In this document: positions 17,548-26,348 of the stretch, one piece after another
How positions within the stretch are numbered: position 1 is the stretch's first letter
How the letters are laid out: each line of letters opens with the position of its first letter
Assembly: GCA_902475545.1 (NCBI GenBank)
Contig: CABRZP010000006.1
Location: forward strand, 45,301-109,300
Length of the DNA stretch: 64,000 nt
Source of the DNA: an uncultured bacterium
Lineage (GTDB): Bacteria > Cyanobacteriota > Vampirovibrionia > Gastranaerophilales > Gastranaerophilaceae
Reading direction: 5' to 3'
Notes under the pieces: generated by a model
What the model saw: only the letters and a program-made list of their open reading frames with translations
What the model was told of the DNA's origin: nothing
Database searches by the model: none
Position numbers and translations under genes: made by a program

Positions 17548-18339
17548 TTATTCACTTAATATAGACAGATTCATTATTTCTATGTCATCATAATCAATAT
17601 GATCACTATTTGCCATATTCTGTCCTGTTTTTATTGTAATTTGATTTCTGGCATCGGCTTGAATTAAGGAATTTGGAATTTTTATTCTTTGATTATCTCC
17701 ATTTATTTGTAAAACTCCAATTTTTCTGCCATTAAAATATATTTCTGCAGGGCTTGAATATGCTCCTCCTCGTATTCTATTTTGTCCCATAGAATGAGCT
17801 AATTTTGTGTCTAATCCAACAATAGAACCTATTACAAGATAGTTACTGCTTCGTTTTGCATTTGCAGTCATAATAAAATCTTTTGAATAATATGGTCCGA
17901 TTGATTTTAACCTAAAATCAGATGCATTTGCCGAATTCTTTGAAAAACTGTCATCCCCAAGGTGTAGAATTTCAGAATCAAGAGAAATATCAGCTGCTTC
18001 ACTTCTGGCAATTTCTATTTTCATTGGTTCATTAAGGCTTTGTCCATTATTTATTGTTAATGAGAATGGTCTGTAGCCTTCTTTTTCAATATTCATAATT
18101 GTTGGTTGTGTTATCTGAATTCTATCCAGATGAAAGTTTCCGTTACCATCGGTGTATGTTTGGAATTTTTTTTGAGGAATTGTAATTTTCGCAAATTCAA
18201 CCCCATTTTTTGTCTGCGAGTCTATTACCTGATTACTTTCTTCTTGACCAACCTTTGTAATTCCTCCGGTAAAGGTTGTTGCTAGTGCCATGTTAATACT
18301 AAGCATAAATATTGTTATTATATAAATAAAATTTCTCAT
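17548..18339 (-). CDS. exported protein with a carboxypeptidase-regulatory-like N-terminal domain
   Basis: 263 residues with a signal peptide (1-20, cleavage after ALA). Residues about 48-110 (GVEFAKITIP, FQTYTDGNGNFHLDRI, IMNIEKEGYRPFSL) have the pattern of a CarboxypepD_reg / CNA-B-like beta sandwich, found in many surface proteins. The second half (about 130-262; SSNYLVIGS, SPAEIYFNGRKIGVLQI, NQITIKTGQN, DDIEIMNL) looks like a second beta-sandwich of carbohydrate-binding type. It is probably an envelope or surface protein; no catalytic motif is seen. A TAAAAT box four bases before the ATG and lack of a ribosome site suggest a leaderless mRNA. Confidence 0.65.
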   Translation of the reverse strand: MRNFIYIITIFMLSINMALATTFTGGITKVGQEESNQVIDSQTKNGVEFAKITIPQKKFQTYTDGNGNFHLDRIQITQPTIMNIEKEGYRPFSLTINNGQSLNEPMKIEIARSEAADISLDSEILHLGDDSFSKNSANASDFRLKSIGPYYSKDFIMTANAKRSSNYLVIGSIVGLDTKLAHSMGQNRIRGGAYSSPAEIYFNGRKIGVLQINGDNQRIKIPNSLIQADARNQITIKTGQNMANSDHIDYDDIEIMNLSILSE

Positions 18340-18421
18340 ATAGATTTTATGTCATATTTGATAATTTTTTAAAATCCTATGACTGTCTAATTTTAGTGTT
18401 CTGTGTAAAAATAAAAAGTTC

Positions 18422-18449
18422 TTGAAAATAATTATTTTTCTGCTAAAAT
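18422..18449 (+). promoter_or_regulatory. promoter of the tRNA-Leu gene
   Basis: TTGAAA (18422-18427), a 16-base spacer and TGC-TAAAAT (-10 at 18444-18449), 20 bases before the mature 5' end. Confidence 0.55.
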
Positions 18450-18469
18450 TAACATATAAAGCGTAGTAA

Positions 18470-18553
18470 GCCGATGTGATGGAATTGGTAGACGTGCTAG
18501 ACTCAAAATCTTGTGAGGGCAACCTCGTGCCGGTTCGACCCCGGCCATCGGCA
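18470..18553 (+). tRNA. tRNA-Leu (anticodon CAA)
   Basis: The acceptor stem is GCCGATG / CATCGGC with discriminator A at 18553. The D-loop contains GGTAGACG, the anticodon loop CTCAAAA gives anticodon CAA, a long class II variable arm (GAGG...CCTC) follows, and the T-arm is GCCGG-TTCGACC-CCGGC. CCA is not encoded. One mismatch (U-U) is present in the anticodon stem. It closely resembles known bacterial tRNA-Leu(CAA) and reads UUG codons. Confidence 0.95.
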
Positions 18554-18556
18554 AAT

Positions 18557-18588
18557 AAAAAAAGACTCTTTTAAGAGTCTTTTTTTTA
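18557..18588. terminator. bidirectional terminator after tRNA-Leu
   Basis: AAAAAAAGACTCTT pairs with AAGAGTCTTTTTTT; serves the tRNA gene and the convergent YbaK-like gene. Confidence 0.85.
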
Positions 18589-19053
18589 TTAAAATTTGCA
18601 TACATCAATCCAATTTGTACTTTTTGAAATCTCAAATAATTCGTTACATGTCAATTCAATAGCTGAATTACTGCTTCCACAGGCAGGAAATACTGTTTCA
18701 AATCTTTGTAGTGAGACATCACAATATATTTTTATGTCATCTTTAATTCCAAATGGACAAACTCCGCCTATTTCATGTCCGATGTATTGAGTTACTTCTT
18801 CCGGTGTGAGCATTTTTGCTTTTAAACCAAAATAATCTTTAAATTTTCTGTTGTCAATTTTTGTATCCCCAGCCGCTACAATTAAAATTGCTGTATCTTG
18901 TAGTTTAAATGAAAGAGTTTTGGCAATTCTTGCAGGAATTACATTTAAGGCTTTTGCTGCAAGTTCTACGGTTGCTGTGGATTGATTTAATTCAATTATT
19001 TCAGTATCTTTGTGAAAATTTTTTAGATAATTTCTGGCTATTTCAATAGACAT
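18589..19053 (-). CDS. YbaK/ProX-type aminoacyl-tRNA deacylase
   Basis: The 154-residue single domain matches the YbaK/EbsC family that removes wrongly attached amino acids from tRNA (for example Cys or Ala from tRNA-Pro). Family features are STATVELAAKAL, the catalytic Lys region in ARIAKTLSFK, VAAGDTKIDNRKF, and IGGVCPFG followed by DVSLQRFETVFPACGSSNSAIEL. The length is normal. AAAGGAGAG lies before the ATG. Which mischarged tRNA it edits cannot be told. It ends at a terminator shared with tRNA-Leu. Confidence 0.92.
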   Translation of the reverse strand: MSIEIARNYLKNFHKDTEIIELNQSTATVELAAKALNVIPARIAKTLSFKLQDTAILIVAAGDTKIDNRKFKDYFGLKAKMLTPEEVTQYIGHEIGGVCPFGIKDDIKIYCDVSLQRFETVFPACGSSNSAIELTCNELFEISKSTNWIDVCKF

Positions 19054-19155
19054 GATTACTACTCTCCTTTTTGTTTTAATAATTCTAACATGAATACTTT
19101 AGCTTATTACTATTTTGGCGGATTAAAATTTTTTATTATGACTTAAGCTGTCTAT

Positions 19156-19350
19156 ATGAAAAAACGTTATATTTTTATATTTATGTCTCTAATAATGACA
19201 ATTGCATATTTTGATCTGGTTGACAGCTGTAATAAAATTGATAAAATAATTTCATCAATGATTCAACTTGATTCAAAAATAAAAACTGAAATTGATACTT
19301 CCGGTTCTATATATAATAAACTTGTTAAAATGTCGGATAAAAAAGAATAA
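19156..19350 (+). CDS. small single-pass membrane or secreted protein, unknown
   Basis: A 64-residue frame with a basic start and a hydrophobic segment (KKRYIFIFMSLIMTIAYFDLV), then a polar, helix-forming tail (KIDKIISSMIQLDSKI). A TATTAT box lies about 16 bases upstream and no ribosome site is visible. It stands alone between two minus-strand genes. The codon use and the signal-like start suggest a real gene, but the evidence is thin. Confidence 0.4.
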   Translation: MKKRYIFIFMSLIMTIAYFDLVDSCNKIDKIISSMIQLDSKIKTEIDTSGSIYNKLVKMSDKKE

Positions 19351-19353
19351 TAA

Positions 19354-20196
19354 CTAAAACTCAAATATAAAGTCATCTGTTGGATTTTGAGTATTATTTG
19401 TTCCTTCCTCAATTTCTCTTATCATTTGAGGATTGATTAAATGCTCAAGAGCATTAGGTACAAATTTTGGTTTTTCATCTCCATTTTCAAGATTTTGTCT
19501 GTTTACTTTAAATGTTCTAATCTCTTTAGGGAAAAATCGCAAATGTATATTCTGGCTAATAGTTTGACTTATATTGTTTTTGGAATATTGTTTAATCTTT
19601 TCATATTGAGAAGCTGCCTGTGTTTGATTTTTTGCGATAAAATATCCGTTTGTATCAGAAACTGTTTTATTGTATTTACCGCTCCACATTATCAAGTTAT
19701 TGACATTATCAGTTAAAACTGCGGATGTCGTCAAATTTATAGGGGTTGATGTTTTAAATGCACTTGAAATTTCTAATAATTCCCAGAGGTTTCTTTTAAT
19801 AGATGATTTTTCACTTGTAGTATAACTTGTTATAATTACAATTGATTTTACACCAAAGCGTTCTGCTGTTTTATTTAATTTGTTAAAATCGATTTTTTCG
19901 TTTTTAGAATAACTTGTTAACAACTCTCGTACTGAGTTTTGTAATTCAATGTCTTGAGCTAACTTCTGACGTACAGAGTATAGTTCAATTGCACTCATAT
20001 TGTTATATGAATTTATATTATTTATTACATCTTCAGCTACAATTTCTGAAACTTCGGGAAAACAAAAATAATTTTCGCAGACAGATAGAATATCTGTTGG
20101 CAATACAAGAATATCAAACTGTACTGCAGATGTTTTTACCATTGAGAATACTAATAGGAAGAATGTAAATAATATTTTCAATAAATTCTTTTTCAT
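19354..20196 (-). CDS. exported protein of unknown function
   Basis: 280 residues when started at ATG 20196, which gives a clear signal peptide (MKKNLLKILFTFFLLVFSMVKTSA). An upstream in-frame extension to 20403 is rejected because it would run through the divergent promoter and gene. TATAAT lies exactly six bases before this ATG (20208-20203), with an extended TGC before it, indicating a leaderless transcript. The mature part (FDILVLPTDILSV, EVSEIVAEDVINNI, LNKTAERFGVKSIVIITSYT, LWELLEIS, LIMWSGKYNKTVSD) has the alternating pattern of CsgG/LpoB-like periplasmic proteins that sense or report an assembly state, but the likeness is weak. I do not recognise a family with confidence. Confidence 0.65.
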   Translation of the reverse strand: MKKNLLKILFTFFLLVFSMVKTSAVQFDILVLPTDILSVCENYFCFPEVSEIVAEDVINNINSYNNMSAIELYSVRQKLAQDIELQNSVRELLTSYSKNEKIDFNKLNKTAERFGVKSIVIITSYTTSEKSSIKRNLWELLEISSAFKTSTPINLTTSAVLTDNVNNLIMWSGKYNKTVSDTNGYFIAKNQTQAASQYEKIKQYSKNNISQTISQNIHLRFFPKEIRTFKVNRQNLENGDEKPKFVPNALEHLINPQMIREIEEGTNNTQNPTDDFIFEF

Positions 20197-20241
20197 ATTT
20201 AAATTATAGCATAATTTTTCATCATGTGTTATAATATACCT
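20197..20241. promoter_or_regulatory. divergent pair of leaderless promoters
   Basis: On the minus strand TGC-TATAAT (20208-20203) stands six bases before ATG 20196; on the plus strand TGT-TATAAT (20230-20235) stands six bases before ATG 20242. Both are extended -10 boxes without a nearby ribosome site. Confidence 0.65.
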
Positions 20242-20955
20242 ATGGATAGAGACTTGGTTAAAATTTTGGGATTTAATGTTGATAGTTTTACATTTGATGA
20301 AGCCATTGATTATGCCTCTGAAAATCATGGTCAAATTATAACTATTAATCCTGAAATGATTTCTACCGCACAATCTATGCCAGATTTCGCAAATGTTATT
20401 CACAATGCGGAATTGGTAGTTCCTGATGGTATCGGGGTTGAATTAGGTCTTAAAATCTTAGGGCATAAAGTTCATAGAATTGCAGGGATTGAACTTGGAA
20501 GGGCTTTATTAGAACAATTTTCAAAATCTAACAAGTCTGTTGCGATGATTGGAGCAAAACCTGATGTTATTCAGTTAGCAATAGAAAATTTACAAAATGA
20601 AATCCCTAATTTGAATATTGTATATTCTCATGATGGCTATTTTACTGATGATACTGAAATCTTGGATGCTGTTATCAGTGCTAATCCTGATTTGATTTTA
20701 GTTGCACTTGGCTCTCCAAAACAAGAGTTGTTTATAAATTCTTTAAAACATAAACTTCCAAATTCAACGATGATTGGGTTAGGAGGAAGTTTTGATGTTT
20801 GGGCTGGTGTTGTTGACCGTGCACCGGTTATATTTCAAAAATTAGGCTTAGAATGGCTTTATAGAACTGTTAAAGAGCCAAAAAGATTTAAAAGAATTTT
20901 CCCTACTCTTCCATTATTTGTTTTAAAAGTTTTTAAAGAAAGGTTGTTTGGTTAA
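20242..20955 (+). CDS. WecG/TagA/CpsF-family glycosyltransferase
   Basis: The 237-residue protein resembles the transferases that add N-acetylmannosamine (or a similar sugar) to undecaprenyl-diphospho-GlcNAc in teichoic acid, enterobacterial antigen or capsule synthesis. Family features are ITINPEMISTAQ, VVPDGIGVELGLKILG, RIAGIELGRALLEQ, SVAMIGAKPDVIQLA, LVALGSPKQELFI, GLGGSFDVWAGVVDRAP and LEWLYRTVKEPKRFKR. It acts at the inner face of the membrane. The start at 20242 is preferred over an in-frame ATG at 20224, since that lies upstream of the TATAAT box. The transketolase subunit gene follows after two bases. Confidence 0.92.
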   Translation: MDRDLVKILGFNVDSFTFDEAIDYASENHGQIITINPEMISTAQSMPDFANVIHNAELVVPDGIGVELGLKILGHKVHRIAGIELGRALLEQFSKSNKSVAMIGAKPDVIQLAIENLQNEIPNLNIVYSHDGYFTDDTEILDAVISANPDLILVALGSPKQELFINSLKHKLPNSTMIGLGGSFDVWAGVVDRAPVIFQKLGLEWLYRTVKEPKRFKRIFPTLPLFVLKVFKERLFG

Positions 20956-20957
20956 GG

Positions 20958-21785
20958 ATGTTATCAAATATAGAAATACAAGAACTAGAAAAGTTATGTT
21001 TAGAAAATAGGCAGAATATCATAAATATGGTTTATTCAGCAAAATCCGGTCATATTGGCGGTTCATTGTCAGCATGCGATATTATGACTGTTTTGTTTCA
21101 TAAATGTATGAAACATTCTGTTAACGGCAAACTTTCCGAAGATTATAATATTCGTGATAGATTTGTTTTATCAAAAGGTCATGTTTCACCTATTTATTAT
21201 TCGGTGCTGTCTCAGTTAGGTTTTATTGATAAATCTGAATTATCTTCCTTTAGAGCTCTTGGTACAAGATTGCAGGGGCATCCTTCCCTATGGTGTCCGG
21301 GCGTTGAGATTGCTACAGGTTCTTTAGGACAAGGCTTATCTATGGGGTGTGGTATGGCTATTTCCTTGAAGTTAGATAAAAATCCGGCTAATGTATTTGT
21401 AATGTTGGGTGATGGCGAACTTCAAGAAGGTAATGTTTGGGAAGCTTTTATGCAGGCCCCGCATCGTAAACTTAATAACTTAATAGCTATAATTGATAGA
21501 AATAGACTTCAAATTGATGGTAATACCGAGTGTGTAAAATCCTTGGATAATTTATCTGATAAAATAAAGGCTTTTAATTGGGAAGTGATTGAAATTGATG
21601 GGCATAATCTTCAAGAAATTTACTCTTCGATTGAAAAAGCTAAACAATTAGATAAACCTGTTGCCATTATTGCAAATACAATAAAAGGCAAAGGTGTAAG
21701 TTTTATGGAAAATAATGCATCTTGGCACGGTAAAGCTCCATCAAAAGATGATTATGAAAAAGCAATATTAGAATTAAATAAATAA
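20958..21785 (+). CDS. transketolase, N-terminal (ThDP-binding) subunit
   Basis: The 275-residue protein equals the first half of transketolase, as in organisms with split transketolases. It shows SGHIGGSLSACDIMTVLF, SKGHVSPIYYSVL, GHPS, TGSLGQGLSMGCGMA, the thiamine diphosphate motif GDGELQEGNVWEA (about 150) and IANTIKGKGVSFMEN. The partner with the pyrimidine-binding half is not next to it; downstream is a pilin-like gene. The start is ATG 20958, three bases after the WecG-like stop, so the two are likely co-transcribed. Together they may supply activated sugar or pentose precursors, although activity needs the C-terminal subunit. Confidence 0.92.
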   Translation: MLSNIEIQELEKLCLENRQNIINMVYSAKSGHIGGSLSACDIMTVLFHKCMKHSVNGKLSEDYNIRDRFVLSKGHVSPIYYSVLSQLGFIDKSELSSFRALGTRLQGHPSLWCPGVEIATGSLGQGLSMGCGMAISLKLDKNPANVFVMLGDGELQEGNVWEAFMQAPHRKLNNLIAIIDRNRLQIDGNTECVKSLDNLSDKIKAFNWEVIEIDGHNLQEIYSSIEKAKQLDKPVAIIANTIKGKGVSFMENNASWHGKAPSKDDYEKAILELNK

Positions 21786-21795
21786 TGGGGGTATA

Positions 21796-24123
21796 ATGAG
21801 GATATTTAAAAATAACAAAAAATCTGGGTTTACCTTGATGGAAATAGCAATTGCAGTAATGATTGTTGGTTTGTTAACTGCCATTGTAATTCCGATTGTA
21901 CGAAATCAAGTAGCCAAACTTGATGAATATTCTTATTATACAGCTTACAAAGCTGTTGAGAAATTGGGTGGTCAAATTGTTGCACTTGGTTTAGATCCTT
22001 GTGTTACGAATCCAAATTCAAATGAATGCAGAGGTATTGCCACTATTGATGGTCAAAATGTATTAACAAAAAATAAAATTGCTACTGATTTGGGTATAAA
22101 TAAAAAAGTAAAATTCTTTATTTCAACTATTGGTGATAAATTTGTATATTCAGAACAATATTTATTTAAAAAATTGTTCCCGAAATCTTATGCTGATGAT
22201 GACGTAGGTTGGGAGACTGTTGTTGACTGGACTGATGATGATTATCAGGAAGCCAATTTGCGTTATAGAATGTGTAATGGTGAAAAAATTTATGTAAAAT
22301 ATGACGCTAATGGTAACCCAAAAACAGATGCTGATGGTAATCCTGAGTATCAAACTGCACAGGAATTCTTTGGCCAAGGTGCTTGTAATTTTACAACTAA
22401 GAATCCTGAATATAACGATAATGGTCAGTTAGTTGAAGTTACTCATAATACTGTTTTGGAGAAGTTTTACAATAATCAATATTGTACTATTAATAATTCG
22501 ACACTTGAAGGTTATATAAAACAAAAAAGTAATGAAAATAATGCTAAGACTTTTTGTACTAATTATATAGTACCTAACTGTAAAAAAGTTCTGGATGGTG
22601 AGACTAATATTCTATATAAGAATCGATGGGTACAGACAAGTGCAGGAGGATATGACGATGAAGGTCAATGGGAAGAACCAACATATTCTTGTCAAATACT
22701 AAGAAAAGATAATTCACCGGAAACTGAAGGTGGTGGAAGTGAGTCAGCTTGGCAAAAACCGACTGTCCCTTCTAGTGTTTGTTCATCTTCTGCTGGTTAT
22801 TATAATATGTATAATGCTGGTGCTCCATATTATATAGATTGTCAATGTATTGCTGGATATGATGTATCTGAAAATAATGATAAAGTTTGTTGTCAAATTC
22901 CAAATAAAAATAATATAAAATCTTTTGCAACTTCTTCTAATTCTTGTCGGACATGTGAAGATGCAGATTTTAATACACGATTAAATTCGTGTTGTACTAA
23001 ATATTCCAAATTTAATGGTACAAATTGCCAATGTATTAATGGTTATCGAGCAAAAAGTGTTGATGCGAATAACGAACCAACGCAGTGCGAAATTGCATCC
23101 TGTGTTGGTGGTTCTCACTTAGAAACTGATGAATTTGGTAATAAATCTTGTGTTGCAAATTCTCCTATTATTAAAGCGAATGATTTATGCCGATCAATTA
23201 ATCATTATTGGCATACACGTAATTCATCATGTAATTTTACAACAACGGGTTCCAATAATTTAGCTGTTAACAATGCCGTTTATGAAGCTGCAAAAGGTAC
23301 TAATAATAGATATCTTTCTGTTGCGTCAAAAGAGGGAGCTTTTAATTCAATCACTCCAAACATAGAACTAATGAATGGTTTAAGATTATGGATATTAGGA
23401 GATAAAACGGCATCTATTCCTGGTTTATCTTTTAATCCGGCTTCGATAACAACCAATACACAAAATATGTGTATTGACCTTAACAAAAATACTAAACAAT
23501 CATGTACTGCTGCGGGTGGATATTTCTGTAGTTCTGAAAACCATTGCTTTAAATTAGATAATGTAGGTATGGGTAGTATGGGGGATGCAAGAAATTGTTG
23601 TGCTTCAACTGATTTAACAACATTAGCTTATGCTGATCCTACTAATTATGAAAAAGATAACAGAGCTTTTGCTATTAGCGGATTCACCGTTTTTGTAGAT
23701 ATAAATGGTGCAAAGGGTTCTGGAACATTATGGGAAGATGTTTTCCCATTCTTTGTAGGTGCTAATGGTACTGTTTATCCTGGATACCCTCTCGACGGTG
23801 TCAAGTCTAAAGATGCGGCAGGTACTTCTTTGTATATTGCCGGAAACGGTGTACAAGATTTATCTGTAGATGTATTCTATTATGAAACTCACGGTTCATA
23901 TAGACAAAAAGTTATGGCTTATCCGAATGTATCTTATGCAAGAGGTGCATGTTTTTCTAAAAAAGTTAAAGCATACACTCCATATTGTCAAAACTTAGGT
24001 TTAAAATCGCGGGATTCAGGTAATAATTCTGCTGATATCAAAGGTGAAATCAACAGTAACTCAAATCCTTGCAATTCCAGATTTTGCCAGTTATCAGTTA
24101 GAAAAAAAGTTAGATTCTTCTAA
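21796..24123 (+). CDS. very large Cys-rich prepilin-like protein
   Basis: 775 residues, far beyond normal pilin size (120-250). The N-terminus KKSGFTLMEIAIAVMIVGLLTAIVIPIVR is a canonical prepilin signal (G^F cleavage, Glu at mature position 5, hydrophobic helix). About residues 240-490 are rich in Cys with modules like CQCIAGYDV, CCQIPN, CRTCEDADFN, NCQCINGYRAKS and ETDEFGNKSC that look like EGF-type or disulfide-knotted segments. Residues about 490-770 form a second, globular part (GLRLWILGDKTA, YFCSSENHCF, GFTVFVDINGAKG, VFPFFVGANGTVYPGYPLDG). It should be membrane-anchored with a long extracytoplasmic region, perhaps at a pilus tip. GGGGG precedes the ATG; a terminator follows. I know no named family for the body. 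Confidence 0.85.
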   Translation: MRIFKNNKKSGFTLMEIAIAVMIVGLLTAIVIPIVRNQVAKLDEYSYYTAYKAVEKLGGQIVALGLDPCVTNPNSNECRGIATIDGQNVLTKNKIATDLGINKKVKFFISTIGDKFVYSEQYLFKKLFPKSYADDDVGWETVVDWTDDDYQEANLRYRMCNGEKIYVKYDANGNPKTDADGNPEYQTAQEFFGQGACNFTTKNPEYNDNGQLVEVTHNTVLEKFYNNQYCTINNSTLEGYIKQKSNENNAKTFCTNYIVPNCKKVLDGETNILYKNRWVQTSAGGYDDEGQWEEPTYSCQILRKDNSPETEGGGSESAWQKPTVPSSVCSSSAGYYNMYNAGAPYYIDCQCIAGYDVSENNDKVCCQIPNKNNIKSFATSSNSCRTCEDADFNTRLNSCCTKYSKFNGTNCQCINGYRAKSVDANNEPTQCEIASCVGGSHLETDEFGNKSCVANSPIIKANDLCRSINHYWHTRNSSCNFTTTGSNNLAVNNAVYEAAKGTNNRYLSVASKEGAFNSITPNIELMNGLRLWILGDKTASIPGLSFNPASITTNTQNMCIDLNKNTKQSCTAAGGYFCSSENHCFKLDNVGMGSMGDARNCCASTDLTTLAYADPTNYEKDNRAFAISGFTVFVDINGAKGSGTLWEDVFPFFVGANGTVYPGYPLDGVKSKDAAGTSLYIAGNGVQDLSVDVFYYETHGSYRQKVMAYPNVSYARGACFSKKVKAYTPYCQNLGLKSRDSGNNSADIKGEINSNSNPCNSRFCQLSVRKKVRFF

Positions 24124-24139
24124 TTATAATTTTATTTAC

Positions 24140-24167
24140 GGCGGACTAGTTTTTAGTCCGCCTTTTT
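24140..24167 (+). terminator. terminator after the large pilin-like gene
   Basis: GGCGGACTA pairs with TAGTCCGCC over a five-base loop, followed by TTTTTAG. Confidence 0.85.
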
Positions 24168-24181
24168 AGAAAGAGGTTTTT

Positions 24182-24640
24182 ATGATAATAGATAAAGTGA
24201 AAAATATTTCAAATTATAAGAATATTCCGGTTGAGGCAATTAAATTTATAAACGACTTGAATGAAATGATTGATTTAGGTCGCTATGAATTAGGAAATGG
24301 CATTTTTGCTAATGTTGAAAAATATCAAACTAAATTGACTACTGATGCTAAGTTTGAGGCTCATAATGATTATGTGGATATACAAATTTTACTTAGAGGT
24401 CGTGAAAATATATTTATTACCGGTAAAGATAAGCTTGAGGTCGCAGAACCTTATGATGAAAACCGTGATATCTGTTTTTATTCAAATCCTATAACCGGTT
24501 CATTTTCAGTTATGTTAGGGTTTGAAAACTTTGTTGTTTTATTCCCACATGAAGCTCATGCACCACAGGTTTCCATAGATGAGAGACAAGAAGAAGTTTT
24601 AAAAGTTGTTGTCAAAATACCGTTAAAATTATTTCTTTAA
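24182..24640 (+). CDS. YhcH/YjgK/YiaL family protein (EbgC-like, cupin fold)
   Basis: The 152-residue protein shows the family landmarks GRYELGNGIFANVEKYQTK, FEAHNDYVDIQILLRGRE, the metal-ligand-like FPHEAHAPQ and the basic C-terminal VKVVVKIPL. Members form a beta-barrel, often bind a divalent metal, and occur near sialic acid or sugar catabolism genes; the biochemical role is uncertain (some act as sugar anomerase-like proteins). GAAAGAGG precedes the ATG. The last 12 bases overlap the end of the convergent miaA. No sugar catabolic operon is nearby. Confidence 0.9.
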   Translation: MIIDKVKNISNYKNIPVEAIKFINDLNEMIDLGRYELGNGIFANVEKYQTKLTTDAKFEAHNDYVDIQILLRGRENIFITGKDKLEVAEPYDENRDICFYSNPITGSFSVMLGFENFVVLFPHEAHAPQVSIDERQEEVLKVVVKIPLKLFL

Positions 24641-25501
24641 TTTTTCAGGATAAATGTTCCATTTGATTTCGGTGTTTTTGCGAAACCAAGTTAGTTGTCG
24701 CTTTGCATAGTTTCGCGTGTTTTTTTTCAATAAATCTAAGGCTTCATAAAGTGAATATTTATTGTCAATGTAACCTAAAATTTCTCTATATCCGATTGTA
24801 TTTACAAGATTTTGAATTCTTCCATGTTTTTTTAACAGGTATTTTGTTTCCTCTAACAAACCTTGTTCAATCATAATATCAACACGTTTATCAATTCGTG
24901 AATATAATTCTTCTCTTGTGTAATTTCTGCCAATCCACTCAACATCAAATTCCGGTTCTGAAATACCTCGGGAATTCTCAAGTGTACAGCCGGTTGTTTC
25001 AATAATTTCCAGAGCTCGAATTATTTTTTTTCTATCATTTTTATCAATATTTTCAGAAGCCTTTAAATCTTTAGTTTTTAATATTTGATATAATTCTTCA
25101 GATTCACATTGTTTTAATTTATTTCTAAGTTCAATGTTTGGAGAAATTTCAGGAAGGTCATAATTTTTTAATAAAATATCAATATATAACCCAGTCCCAC
25201 CAACAATAATAGGTGTCTTTCCTTTACTGTTTATTTCGTAAATTTTTTCTTTTGCCTCTTTTTTATATAATCCTGCTGAGTAGTCAATTTCAGGTTCTAC
25301 AATATCAATCATGTAGTGTGGAATGCCATCTTGTTCTGATTTATCAGGTTTTGCGGTTCCAATATTAAACCCTTTGTATACAAGTCTTGAATCTGCGGAA
25401 ATAATTTCGCCGTTAATTTGTTTTGCTAAATCAATTGAATAGGATGTTTTTCCGCTTGCTGTTGCTCCAACTATTGCTATAACTTTTATTTTATTCTTCA
25501 T
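24629..25501 (-). CDS. miaA: tRNA dimethylallyltransferase
   Basis: The enzyme adds an isoprenyl group to A37 of tRNAs reading UNN codons. The 290 residues show the P-loop GATASGKTSYSIDLA, the substrate loop SADSRLVYKGFNIGTAKPDK, DIVEP, GGTGLYI and the C-terminal KRQLTWFRKN. Length is normal. Start ATG 25501 is chosen because it overlaps the upstream membrane-protein stop by 11 bases, a usual coupling arrangement; an in-frame ATG at 25522 is possible. It is last in a five-gene minus-strand cluster. Confidence 0.95.
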   Translation of the reverse strand: MKNKIKVIAIVGATASGKTSYSIDLAKQINGEIISADSRLVYKGFNIGTAKPDKSEQDGIPHYMIDIVEPEIDYSAGLYKKEAKEKIYEINSKGKTPIIVGGTGLYIDILLKNYDLPEISPNIELRNKLKQCESEELYQILKTKDLKASENIDKNDRKKIIRALEIIETTGCTLENSRGISEPEFDVEWIGRNYTREELYSRIDKRVDIMIEQGLLEETKYLLKKHGRIQNLVNTIGYREILGYIDNKYSLYEALDLLKKNTRNYAKRQLTWFRKNTEIKWNIYPEKLKK

Positions 25502-26324
25502 TTTTGATAAAGGTTTGTTCATAATAAGAAAATAGTAACACAACAATATAAACGATGAAATAGTAGTATAAAACAAGAACTAAGAAATAAGTTATAGGAT
25601 GAAACATAAGTACAGTGTTAAGTATTGAAATTAAAATAGCTAAGATATTTATATAAGCAAACAATGCAAATGTTTTTGGAAATGCGTGTATTATTTTTTG
25701 TATTGAATATTTCAATGCTTTAAACGGATTTTTTTCACAATATACAACTTCCGGAATCCATAACATTGTGAAAAATGATAATACAAGTGTTGATAAGTAC
25801 GTAATTCCATACCATATAGTTAAAAACATAATTTGTTCGGTTGGCAAATCATTAATTTCTTGTATTAATTCATCACTTGATAATAAAACATTTATTGTGG
25901 ATAGTAAATTTGTATCAATTGTTCCTACGTATTTATTTACACTCAGTGTAATAATAAATAATATAGCAATATAAATTAGACTGGTAATAGATATTATACC
26001 TAGAAATGGTAAAAATAATTTACCAATACCAAAGTGTAACGATTTTAAAAGGTCTTGAAATGCCTTTGTTCTATCTTTATCAAATATAAATACCGTATTA
26101 GCAAGTTTTATTGTTTTTTTAACCATATAAAACCAGGCAGAGGAACTTCCGCTAATTATTACAATCATTGTGATTATTGCAAGTAATAATTTTGGTATGT
26201 TATCAATAGCATCTTTTGCATAATTAAAATACCAACTGATTATTGATAAGAATATTATCAGCGGAGTTGCCAGTATTATACAATCATTTGTTATTTTGAA
26301 ATTATTTTTTAATAATTTAAACAT
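25491..26324 (-). CDS. polytopic membrane protein, unknown
   Basis: 277 residues with about six hydrophobic segments: ILATPLIIFLSIISWYF, LLLAIITMIVIISG, FLGIISITSLIYIAILFIITL, IMFLTIWYGITYLSTLVLSFFTML, FALFAYINILAILISILNTVL and ITYFLVLVLYYYFIVYIVVLLF. The pattern of a cytoplasmic loop with AFQDLLKSLHFGIGK resembles the YciC/DUF975-like 'glycerophosphoryl diester phosphodiesterase membrane-domain' type, but I cannot assign it. ATG 26324 has AAGGAT upstream and is preferred over TTG 26330. It sits between an activase-like gene and miaA, with no clear functional link. Confidence 0.7.
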   Translation of the reverse strand: MFKLLKNNFKITNDCIILATPLIIFLSIISWYFNYAKDAIDNIPKLLLAIITMIVIISGSSSAWFYMVKKTIKLANTVFIFDKDRTKAFQDLLKSLHFGIGKLFLPFLGIISITSLIYIAILFIITLSVNKYVGTIDTNLLSTINVLLSSDELIQEINDLPTEQIMFLTIWYGITYLSTLVLSFFTMLWIPEVVYCEKNPFKALKYSIQKIIHAFPKTFALFAYINILAILISILNTVLMFHPITYFLVLVLYYYFIVYIVVLLFSYYEQTFIKNEE

Positions 26325-26348
26325 AAACAATCCTTGTAAATTAAAATT

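Noticed and set aside
20197..20403. N-terminal extension of the exported protein (start 20403)
   Set aside because: It would overlap the divergent WecG-like gene and its promoter, and bury the signal peptide.
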